NCBI GenBank assembly: GCA_017530965.1 | Contig: JAFXLS010000140.1 | Span: forward strand, 1-32,367 | Length of the DNA stretch: 32,367 nucleotides | Origin: Fibrobacter sp. | Lineage (GTDB): Bacteria > Fibrobacterota > Fibrobacteria > Fibrobacterales > Fibrobacteraceae | Reading direction: 5' to 3' | Shown here: positions 14,698-21,217 of the stretch, piece by piece | How the letters are laid out: each line of letters opens with the position of its first letter | Position numbering within the stretch: the first letter of the stretch is position 1 | The notes under the pieces: generated by a model | Database searches by the model: none | What the model was told of the DNA's origin: nothing | The model's input: the letters and a program-made list of their open reading frames with translations, nothing else | Program-made: the position numbers and the translations under genes

Positions 14698-14775
14698 GGG
14701 CTGGCTGCAAAATAGTAGGATATTACCATTGGCCAGCCCTCTCGCAACCACGCCTCGTTAATACGAGGCGTTTGT
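14698..14775 (+). terminator. Two hairpins ending the GGDEF operon
   Basis: The first stem is GGGCTGGC (14698-14705) / GCCAGCCC (14732-14739). The second is ACGCCTCG (14750-14757), loop TTAATA, CGAGGCGT (14764-14771), followed by TTGTTGC. Both stems are perfect and 8 bp. The tail of the second is only weakly T-rich. Confidence 0.5.
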
Positions 14776-14812
14776 TGCTCACGATAGACAGCAAACATTC
14801 AAAAAGCAATTC

Positions 14813-14836
14813 CGATGATATGTATCATCGTTTTTT
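14813..14836 (+). terminator. Palindromic hairpin with T6 tail upstream of the TIGR02147 gene
   Basis: CGATGATA (14813-14820), loop TG, TATCATCG (14823-14830), then TTTTTT. The right arm contains TGTATCAT, which recurs twice nearer the promoter (14844-14851, 14918-14925), so it may be an operator instead of, or as well as, a terminator. Confidence 0.4.
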
Positions 14837-14913
14837 GCACAGTTGTATCATAGAAAATTTGCGATTTTAGCACAAGTAAGGCCATTTTCAAGCATTTCTA
14901 AACAATTTTAAAC

Positions 14914-14960
14914 TTTTTGTATCATAATCTATTGACTTTGTAACTAAAAGAATATATATT
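14914..14960 (+). promoter_or_regulatory. Promoter of TIGR02147 locus 1, predicting a leaderless mRNA
   Basis: TTTTTGTAT (14914-14922), 9 nt, -35 TTGACT (14932-14937), 17 nt, -10 TATATT (14955-14960), 7 nt, then ATG at 14968. The predicted start of transcription is at or one base before the ATG. The second TIGR02147 locus has the same elements at the same spacings. Confidence 0.75.
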
Positions 14961-14967
14961 CAAGAAT

Positions 14968-15807
14968 ATGAAACCCGTAATGGAATATACCAGCTATCGC
15001 GTCTATATTCGCGACTACTATGCCGAGCGCAAGGAGCGCTGCGGTTTTACGTGGCGCGATTTTGCGAAAGTTGCCGGGTATTCCTCACCGGTGTTCCTGA
15101 AACTGGTCTGCGACAGCAAGGCGAACTTGAGCGAGGCGGGCATCGAACGCGTTGCCTCTGCTATGGGTCTTGTTGGAGTGGACTTACAGTATTTTCGGCA
15201 GCTTGTGGCTTTCAACCAGGAAAAGTCCTCTGCCGCAAAGAAAAAGATTTTTGCCGAAATGCGCAAGCTTGCCAACGAGAATTCCTTTGCGTTGGTGGGC
15301 GAGGATCAATACGACTATTACGGAAGCTGGCTGAATCCTGTTCTCCGTGAAATGGCCCCGCGCCTGAATGGCGCAACACCCGCCCAGATGGCGGGGGAGC
15401 TCGTCTTTGACAGCGACGCAGCTCACGTAAAAGACTCTCTCAAATTACTCGAAAAGAATGGTCTTCTGGAAAAAGACGAGCAGGGCCATTATAGCCAAAG
15501 CAGTCGCTCCGTAACAACGGGCAACCTCGACGTCACCTCGCTGGCTATACGAGAAATGCACCGTCAAATGGGCGAACTGGGCGTCCAAAGCCTGGATCAG
15601 GTGCCGGTTAACGAACGTGACATTTCCGGCCTCACCATTGGTATTTCCGAGAGCGCATTCGAAAAAATTTCCAAGGAAATCGCAGATTTCCGTCGCCGTA
15701 TCAGCGCCATTGTCATGGAAGATTCTGGCGAAGAACGAGTTTACCGCCTGAACGTGCAGCTATTCCCCCTTACACGCACTTTGCCGAAGGAGGAACGCCA
15801 TGCTTAA
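14968..15807 (+). CDS. TIGR02147-family HTH protein, locus 1
   Basis: 279-aa cytosolic protein of the TIGR02147 family (C-terminal part also described as DUF4423). The N-terminal 20 residues (YRVYIRDYYAERKERCG) are a family hallmark. Residues about 24-70 (FTWRDFAKVAGYSSPVFLKL through GIERVASAMGL) look like an XRE-type helix-turn-helix. The rest is a helical domain with a second winged-helix-like part (DSLKLLEKNGLLEKDEQGHY). A transcription-regulator role is inferred from this. It aligns from the first residue with the protein at 30467-31300, which supports the start. No ribosome-binding site fits before the ATG, consistent with leaderless initiation. It overlaps the lipoprotein gene by 8 nt, and its last codons carry that gene's AAGGAGG. 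Confidence 0.88.
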   Translation: MKPVMEYTSYRVYIRDYYAERKERCGFTWRDFAKVAGYSSPVFLKLVCDSKANLSEAGIERVASAMGLVGVDLQYFRQLVAFNQEKSSAAKKKIFAEMRKLANENSFALVGEDQYDYYGSWLNPVLREMAPRLNGATPAQMAGELVFDSDAAHVKDSLKLLEKNGLLEKDEQGHYSQSSRSVTTGNLDVTSLAIREMHRQMGELGVQSLDQVPVNERDISGLTIGISESAFEKISKEIADFRRRISAIVMEDSGEERVYRLNVQLFPLTRTLPKEERHA

Positions 15808-17110
15808 GATATTTAAAATTGCAAGCCGCGTTGAGCTTTGGGCACTCGCCTCTGTCGCATTCACCATGTCGGCATGTGGCGTCTTTTGGGCCGGTGGTGT
15901 CGACGAAGAAACCAATACCGTTGCAGGCGTTGATCCAGAAGATTCCAAACCCGATGCAATCGCTTCGGCAGACAGCATTGTTCCCACCATTGACACGTCG
16001 TACTTCACTAACCAGCCCATCGAAATCGTAAAGCCCCCTGAAACGGGAACACAGCTCGTAATTACCAATCCTGATCCTGTCAACGATGAACCTTCTCCAC
16101 CTCCAACCGACGATACAGAATTGCACGATTTTACCGGCAGGCTCTACAACGGCAATGGTGAAGCGCTGAATATTACAGTGGAACTCAAAGATGGTGGCAA
16201 CGTATCTACAAAAACCGATGCTGCCGGATACTTCCAGTTGAACGCCTTGCCCGTTGGCGTTTACCCGCTGATTGTTTCCTCCGGCAATTCCAATGACGGT
16301 GTCGCTTATTTGCTCAAGAACTCCTCGACAGACACGGACCTGCTTGGCCCCGTCCCCTCATCGGTAATTTCCTCTATAACGGAATCCGATTTCGAAGCTC
16401 CCGATATACAAAACTTTAATTATAAAGACGAAGGTCCTGGTGGCGCAGGATGCCCACCACTTCCGCAATCCGGATCATCTAGCTCCTACCAACCCTCAAG
16501 TTCTTCCAGCCAGATTATTTATCTAAGCTCAGGCTCGGGCGTAAGCGTGATGGCCTCGAACGAATTACCTCATGATGTCGACTACGGCGTTATCTACAGC
16601 TGGAAAACGATTGAAAACGGTTCCACCGAAGTAGAGATCGATAAAGAACGCATTTGGTATAATGAATGGACGATCGAAGTAAACTTTGAACTGGGCTCTA
16701 TCGATTACAATAACAATTACTTCAGACACATCTTCGGTAAGTTCAGGGGCTCCGACGGCATATTGGCGCTAACAATCATCAAAGGAGTCTGCGGAACAGA
16801 AGCTCCTTCCTACGCCCTCTTTGTCCTCCACCAAGAAGGATTCAACTGTAACGAGGCCGTGATTTCTACAGCCGAAGTCGAGACCGGCAAAAATGTATCC
16901 ATCACAGGAACCTTTGATGGAATAGTTGTAAGACTATACAAGGACGGCTTCAAGATTGCCGAAAAAGCCGTCAGTTACAAGCCCCTGCAGGATTTCAACA
17001 CGTCGCCGTTTGTATTTGGGGATGAAGAACTGGATTTGAAACTGAAGGATGTGCGGTTGGGTGAAAAAGCAATCACTTCAGCAGATGTACTCTACAGGTA
17101 CTATCAATAG
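15800..17110 (+). CDS. Lipoprotein with carboxypeptidase-regulatory-like and LamG-like domains
   Basis: 436-aa predicted lipoprotein. The signal ends FTMSAC with Cys26 as lipidation site. An acidic, Pro/Thr-rich stretch follows (27-108). A small beta-sandwich at about 109-163 (DFTGRLYNGNGEALNITVEL, TKTDAAGYFQLNALPVGVY) fits carboxypeptidase regulatory-like domains. Ser-rich linkers come at about 225-248, then a LamG/concanavalin-like domain at about 255-436 (WTIEVNFEL, HIFGKFRG, VSITGTFDGIVVRLYKDG). Such domains usually bind carbohydrate or protein, so a surface adhesin or sensor role is likely. It starts within the end of the TIGR02147 gene (8-nt overlap), with AAGGAGG just upstream, so it is translationally coupled. 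Confidence 0.85.
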   Translation: MLKIFKIASRVELWALASVAFTMSACGVFWAGGVDEETNTVAGVDPEDSKPDAIASADSIVPTIDTSYFTNQPIEIVKPPETGTQLVITNPDPVNDEPSPPPTDDTELHDFTGRLYNGNGEALNITVELKDGGNVSTKTDAAGYFQLNALPVGVYPLIVSSGNSNDGVAYLLKNSSTDTDLLGPVPSSVISSITESDFEAPDIQNFNYKDEGPGGAGCPPLPQSGSSSSYQPSSSSSQIIYLSSGSGVSVMASNELPHDVDYGVIYSWKTIENGSTEVEIDKERIWYNEWTIEVNFELGSIDYNNNYFRHIFGKFRGSDGILALTIIKGVCGTEAPSYALFVLHQEGFNCNEAVISTAEVETGKNVSITGTFDGIVVRLYKDGFKIAEKAVSYKPLQDFNTSPFVFGDEELDLKLKDVRLGEKAITSADVLYRYYQ

Positions 17111-17120
17111 GAGGCGCACA

Positions 17121-17606
17121 ATGATGAACACTATCGATCTTGCATATTTCGAAGTTAACGAATACGGCCGCCTTCTTAGCGGTAACAGGCGCTTCTGCCG
17201 TATGTTCGGCTTTGAGCAGTCGGAACTCCCGTGGCATTACGTAACGGACTTGTACCGTTACATAAGCGACTGGGAAAAGTTCCGCAACGATACGGTCAAC
17301 TCCAGCTTCAACACCCGTATGCGAAACCGTCGCGGGCGCAGCTTCGAGTGCTGTATCGTACGTGAAATTGTCCAGAACGCCGATGGCGAAATCATTTTCC
17401 GCAATACCGTTCGCAGGGTAGGCGAGGGCTCCAACGTCGTGAACCAGACGGCGCCGTTGTCCATGGTCTTCTTGGCCAAGTGCGCCGACTGCGGTGCCCA
17501 AATCCGAGTGACTTCTGTCGCCGAGACCAGACTCCGCATGCTCTGCAACCATTGCGCCGCCAAGGCTTTCCCGGAGGCATACTACCGCAAAAGTGCGGAA
17601 GTATAG
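17121..17606 (+). CDS. PAS-domain protein with C-terminal zinc-ribbon-like motif
   Basis: 161-aa cytosolic protein. Residues 1-110 resemble a PAS domain (LAYFEVNEYGRLLSGNRRF, RMFGFEQSEL, and MRNRRGRSFECCIVREIVQN as the beta-sheet part). Residues 121-145 hold two CxxC pairs, C121-C124 and C142-C145, arranged like a zinc ribbon. It has no output domain such as kinase or GGDEF. Its AGGAGG overlaps the lipoprotein stop codon and its ATG lies 10 nt after that stop, so it belongs to the TIGR02147-lipoprotein operon. ATG 17124 is an alternative start. A redox or metal-sensing partner of the regulator is possible but inferred. Confidence 0.75.
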   Translation: MMNTIDLAYFEVNEYGRLLSGNRRFCRMFGFEQSELPWHYVTDLYRYISDWEKFRNDTVNSSFNTRMRNRRGRSFECCIVREIVQNADGEIIFRNTVRRVGEGSNVVNQTAPLSMVFLAKCADCGAQIRVTSVAETRLRMLCNHCAAKAFPEAYYRKSAEV

Positions 17607-17718
17607 AGCCGAGTGATCTATGTGAGCCCAAAGCGGATCATCTTAATGAGCCGTGTGGGCGAGAGCGAGGCGATATCACATTCTTGTTTGTGCGATAGAG
17701 CCGAGCGGTCTGTTTGTG
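17603..17718. repeat. Short diverged direct repeats after the PAS gene
   Basis: ATAGAGCCGAG occurs at 17603-17613 and 17695-17705, each followed by a similar TCT-rich stretch and TGTG. A third GAGCCGTGTGGGC starts at 17648. The first copy overlaps the PAS gene stop. No gene is seen in 17607-17751. Confidence 0.3.
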
Positions 17719-17751
17719 GGTTAAGAACGAAGAAGGGGAAGGAGGAAAAAG

Positions 17752-17785
17752 AAAAGCGGCTCGATGAGCCGCTTTTCAATTTTCT
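17752..17785. terminator. Strong bidirectional terminator
   Basis: A perfect 11-bp stem AAAAGCGGCTC (17752-17762) / GAGCCGCTTTT (17766-17776) with a 3-nt loop. It has a T-rich tail on both strands, and separates the converging PAS operon and rpoZ. Confidence 0.85.
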
Positions 17786-17803
17786 TTGCTAAGGTCTCAG
17801 CAA

Positions 17804-18121
17804 TTATACGCCAAAAGCGTCATCAGCTGCTGCAGAAACCTGAGCTACGTTTTCAGAAGTCATTTCCGGTTCAGCGGCTGCAACAGCTTCGTTTTCGAAC
17901 TGGTCACCAGCCTTCTTTTCAGAAATGGAAAGCTTACCTTCCTTGAACTTGTACATGGCGATGGTGGTCGGCTTCTTGGTAAGAGTGATATAACCCTGAG
18001 TTGCCTGCTTGTTGACAAAGCGGGCTTCCTGGGCCATCATGACCACTGCACGGAAAACGGAGCCTTGACATTGTTCGTTTGCATAAATGTCATCAAGATA
18101 GACTCTCTGTTCTTCAGCCAT
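17804..18121 (-). CDS. rpoZ: RpoZ-like RNA polymerase omega subunit
   Basis: 105-aa protein resembling the omega subunit of RNA polymerase (Rpb6/RpoZ family), which aids assembly of the beta' subunit. The evidence is overall size plus the order of motifs: VYLDDIYANEQ near the N-terminus, RAVVMMAQEARFVNKQ matching the conserved helix, and KKPTTIAMYKFKEGKL matching the KPTxIAxxEIxEGK block. The C-terminal ~35 residues are acidic and Ala-rich, as in many omegas. AGAGG lies 8 nt before the ATG. It lies 25 bp downstream of tRNA-Ser on the same strand with no promoter of its own that I can see, so the two may share a transcript. The family is divergent, so this is a good but not certain call. Confidence 0.7.
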   Translation of the reverse strand: MAEEQRVYLDDIYANEQCQGSVFRAVVMMAQEARFVNKQATQGYITLTKKPTTIAMYKFKEGKLSISEKKAGDQFENEAVAAAEPEMTSENVAQVSAAADDAFGV

Positions 18122-18146
18122 TAAGGTACCTCTGAAAATGTTTTAG

Positions 18147-18231
18147 AAGAGGGAGAGGGATTCGAACCCTCGTTACCGTGAGGTAAACACGCTTTCCAAG
18201 CGTGCGCCTTCAACCACTCGGCCATCCCTCC
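18147..18231 (-). tRNA. tRNA-Ser (anticodon GGA)
   Basis: Class II tRNA. Acceptor GGAGGGA / TCCCTCT, D-arm GCCGAGTGGTTGAAGGC, anticodon stem CACGC / GCGTG with loop TTGGAAA (anticodon GGA, reading UCC/UCU), variable arm stem TTACC / GGTAA, and T-arm GAGGG-TTCGAAT-CCCTC. CCA is not encoded. Pairing at 1:72 is G-U and the base at 73 is U, both unusual for bacterial tRNA-Ser. Confidence 0.92.
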
Positions 18232-18244
18232 AGGATGTGCGCCA

Positions 18245-18273
18245 AATATACCATTTTATTTTTCGTTTGTCAA
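18245..18273 (-). promoter_or_regulatory. tRNA-Ser promoter with upstream A-tracts
   Basis: On the minus strand TTGACA (18273-18268), 17 nt, TATATT (18250-18245), with the tRNA 5' end 13 nt further on. Three A-tracts spaced about 10 bp lie immediately upstream (18276-18310), as in UP-element or curved-DNA promoters. Confidence 0.85.
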
Positions 18274-18335
18274 CCATTTTTGCCGTTTTTTTGCAATTTT
18301 TTGCAAAAAAAGCAAAAAATATTGACATTGTACAC

Positions 18336-20024
18336 CTACAATCGACTCAATTCGTCCCACACGACCTGCATAAGCGGTTCAATCGTCTTTGCTGTGAAGT
18401 CAAACTTGATATTTGCAGCGGCAAAAAGCTCCGGCAACGGGCGGCTGTCGCCCAAACTTTCGGCCTTGAACAGGTCATCAATGGCCTTTTTCGGGTCTTT
18501 TTTGAAGTTTGCCCAAACCTGGAGCGCGCCAAGCTGAGCAATTCCGTATTCAATGTAGTAGAACGGGCATTCGAACAGGTGCAACTGCTTCTGCCACAGG
18601 TTGTTGCGAACAGCCTCTAAGCCGGAATAGTCCACACCGGCATCGTAGCGGTCCATGATACCCTTCCAAATCTCTTCGCGATCCTTGGCCGTATGGTTCG
18701 GACGGCTGTAAAGTTCATGCTGGAAGCTGTCGATGCTTGCTACCCAGGGGAACAGCCATATCACGTCTTCCAGTTCGCCTTCGATACTGCGGCGGATAGC
18801 CTCTTCATCGTTGCCATAGAAGGGTTTCAGGTTGCTCGTACCAATAAGTTCCATACTCATGCTGGCCACTTCGGCGAATTCAGAGGGAACATCGCGGTAG
18901 GCTAAAATCGGCTGATTTGCCAGGGCGTACTGATGGAAGGAATGGCCCGATTCATGCAGCAGCGTGTAAATGTCGCGGTCGGTTTCCGCCGAATTCATAA
19001 AGATGAAGGGGAGACGGCTTTCGTCAAAACCGATCTGGTAACCACCCGGAGCCTTGCCCAAACGGCTATCCGGATCGATAAGCTTCTTTGCCTGCATTTC
19101 GCGAGCCCACTTGCCGGCCTGCGGATGAATGGATTCAAAAATCTGGTCCACCTTCTCGATGAGTTCGTCACCGTTGCTGTAAGGCTTTAGCGGAGCACGA
19201 TTCAGGGGATCCACGCTCAAATCCCACGGACGAAGCGTCTTGAGCCCCATTTTCTGGGCACGTTTCTTGTAGATTTCTTTAAGGAGCGGGAGCACCAACT
19301 TTTCGACGCTCTCGTGGAAATTCTTACAGTCGGCCGGAGTGTAGTCGAATCGACGCTTGGCCAAGAAAATATAGTCGATAAAGTTCTTGCAGTGAGAGTT
19401 TTTCGCGATTTTATTGCGAATCTGGAAAAGCTTATCAAAGGATGCATCGAGGGCATCCTTATCCTTGAGGCGGCGGTCCCACATGGTGCGGAAGGCCTTC
19501 TCGCGCAAGTCGCGGTCGGTCTTTTCCAGGTAGGCGCTCAACTGTTGCATCGTCTTGACGCCGCCATCGAATTCCACGCTCATGCCACCGGTAATCTTCT
19601 GGTAAGCCTGAATGGCAATGGTTTCTTCAGTTTCAAGGGGTATGTTGGCGGGGGAGAACAGGTCCAGAGACACCTGCACGCTCTTGAACCACACGCCGAA
19701 TTCATCTTTCAGCTGGTCCTTAGCAGGGTGGGCCATCAGCTTCTTGTTCAGCTTGTCACTGAATTCATTAGAAAGCGGATCCACATTGCTGACAAAATCT
19801 TCATAGGCCTTGGCGGCGGCTTCGTCCTTGGTATTCACGGTCATGGCCACGTAACGGCGGCAAGAAACCTCCGAAAGGACCGAACCCAGCTCGCTCCACT
19901 TCAAAATCCAGGCACGGAGAGCATCAGGGGAGTTCGGGATATTTTCATCCAGAAGGCTCTGGTATAATTTTTCAACTTCCTTGACGTTGTCTACATTAAA
20001 ATTTTCAGGTACAAAAGTGCGCAT
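18336..20024 (-). CDS. M3-family oligoendopeptidase
   Basis: 562-aa zinc metallopeptidase of family M3 (oligoendopeptidase F-like), expected to cleave short peptides in the cytosol. The zinc motif is H357ESGH361 in YTLLHESGHSFHQY, with the third ligand probably Glu385 in SEFAEVASM. Other family features are FIFMNSAETDRDIYTLLHE before the motif and the helical C-terminal region with GVDYSGLEAVRNNLWQKQLH and YYIEYGIAQLGAL. Size is normal for the family. ATG 20024 is chosen over the upstream in-frame ATG at 20057 because AGAGG lies just before it. That ribosome-binding site overlaps the stop of the upstream lipoprotein gene (8 nt between stop and ATG), so the two form an operon. There is no signal peptide. 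Confidence 0.9.
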   Translation of the reverse strand: MRTFVPENFNVDNVKEVEKLYQSLLDENIPNSPDALRAWILKWSELGSVLSEVSCRRYVAMTVNTKDEAAAKAYEDFVSNVDPLSNEFSDKLNKKLMAHPAKDQLKDEFGVWFKSVQVSLDLFSPANIPLETEETIAIQAYQKITGGMSVEFDGGVKTMQQLSAYLEKTDRDLREKAFRTMWDRRLKDKDALDASFDKLFQIRNKIAKNSHCKNFIDYIFLAKRRFDYTPADCKNFHESVEKLVLPLLKEIYKKRAQKMGLKTLRPWDLSVDPLNRAPLKPYSNGDELIEKVDQIFESIHPQAGKWAREMQAKKLIDPDSRLGKAPGGYQIGFDESRLPFIFMNSAETDRDIYTLLHESGHSFHQYALANQPILAYRDVPSEFAEVASMSMELIGTSNLKPFYGNDEEAIRRSIEGELEDVIWLFPWVASIDSFQHELYSRPNHTAKDREEIWKGIMDRYDAGVDYSGLEAVRNNLWQKQLHLFECPFYYIEYGIAQLGALQVWANFKKDPKKAIDDLFKAESLGDSRPLPELFAAANIKFDFTAKTIEPLMQVVWDELSRL

Positions 20025-20032
20025 AAAATCCT

Positions 20033-20704
20033 CTAAAATCCGATTGCTCCTACCCAATCGCTTACAATATTGTCCAGAACCGAGGTGCGGGCCTTGTCAG
20101 CAAGAGCCTGCTTCTCTTCTTGGCTAATCTTACGATCCATGTCAAAATCCAACGTGAACGCTTCAGCCTGAGCCTTCAGCGCCACATCCATACGGCCCAC
20201 AATATGAACCACGTTTACATCCATGAGTTTGAAAATACGACGGTCAATGGGCATTTCAGTCACCAGAATCACCTGGTTATCGCCCGGAACCAGCTTCACG
20301 GAATCACGAAGCGCTACAGGGAGTTCCATCAGGGAATCCAGCACCAGGTTTGCCATCAATCCACGGATCCAAAGGGTATCTTCGCCCGTATTCTTGGCGT
20401 TCAAGCCGACAGTCAAGTAAGCCTTGCCGATTTCTTTTTCGAGGATTCCTCGGGCAAAATCCTGCACCAAGGCAACCACGTGGGGATTCGGCAAAAGCCC
20501 CTTCATCAAGTCATCCGATTTCGGGAAAAGATCCTTGTTGAGCGTAGCCGAATCCAGGGACATGCTCACGAATTCCAATTTAGTCTTGGAAAGGATATCA
20601 GCTGCAGAAAGTTTCTTGGCAGCCGCACAGCCCGAGAAAAAAAGTGCTAGGCATGCCAATGCCGCAAGGAGCACCAAAAATGTTCTAGACTTGAATTTAT
20701 TCAT
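20033..20704 (-). CDS. Lipoprotein of unknown function
   Basis: 223-aa predicted lipoprotein. The signal peptide ends LALFFSGC with Cys26 as the lipidation site, and AAAKKLSAADILSK follows. The remaining region has beta-rich parts such as NTGEDTLWIRGLMANLVLDS and PVALRDSVKLVPGDNQVILV. That pattern is reminiscent of LEA14/WHy-type beta-sandwich domains, but this is a weak impression. ATG 20704 is chosen because the signal peptide begins there; the frame extends 31 codons upstream without signal character. The M3 peptidase gene follows at 8 nt. No ribosome-binding site is clear, and the 513 bp upstream contains structured sequence that could be its leader. Confidence 0.7.
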   Translation of the reverse strand: MNKFKSRTFLVLLAALACLALFFSGCAAAKKLSAADILSKTKLEFVSMSLDSATLNKDLFPKSDDLMKGLLPNPHVVALVQDFARGILEKEIGKAYLTVGLNAKNTGEDTLWIRGLMANLVLDSLMELPVALRDSVKLVPGDNQVILVTEMPIDRRIFKLMDVNVVHIVGRMDVALKAQAEAFTLDFDMDRKISQEEKQALADKARTSVLDNIVSDWVGAIGF

Positions 20705-21217
20705 CAATTGACAATATAACAAAAATATGCATATAAATAGGCTCCAAACAGCCTTAAAGGCCTGTAGAAAAGCACGGTATGTTTCCACTTGGGGCAAACA
20801 AAAGTTCCACTAGCTGACCCTAATAGACCGTCGATACGGCCATAGGTTCCAGCAGTTCGACTTCAGACATCATCTGTTATCCTTACAGACGGTATCCAGT
20901 GCGACATTTGCCGATTCTTGCCGAATTTCGGCAAATTTGGCACCTTACGCCGTCCAGTTTGTGTCGGAGAATCTATGAGACGTGTACGCTCGTTGGGACA
21001 TGTTCGACTGGTTCCGACCAGTCCGTAGCCCAGCTGATCCGAAAGTTCCTAGGTGGAAGTCGTTTTCACACCAGGTGGAACTCGGTTGTGCATCAAAACA
21101 AGGCCCTTGAAACCCCTCCCCAACATTCCTACACTTTGTTGCCGATAATGCGGATTATGTAAACTAAACAATCTCGAAAAGAAGGAGGTCTTCCGCCTAC
21201 TTTACTTATAAGGCTTC
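20705..21217. other. 513-bp region without a confident gene; structured leader possible
   Basis: No long coding frame looks real on either strand. Seen here: a hairpin GACTGGT-TCCG-ACCAGTC (21006-21023), and a trio of related segments at 20906-20936 in which TCGGCAAAT can pair with either ATTTGCCGA or TTGCCGA, giving two mutually exclusive stems. On the minus strand there is a 17-codon ORF (20873-20820) with AAGGA 6 nt before ATGATG. The minus-strand arrangement of alternative stems, short peptide and then lipoprotein gene could be an attenuator-type leader. I could not match it to tmRNA, RNase P RNA, SRP RNA or an insertion sequence. Confidence 0.3.

Noticed and set aside
14232..14700. Second TIGR02147 module as part of a mobile element
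   Set aside because: No integrase, transposase, flanking direct repeats or tRNA insertion are seen around either TIGR02147 locus.
20798..21217. tmRNA, RNase P RNA or SRP RNA in the gene-free region
   Set aside because: I looked for the conserved ends and core sequences of each on both strands and found none.
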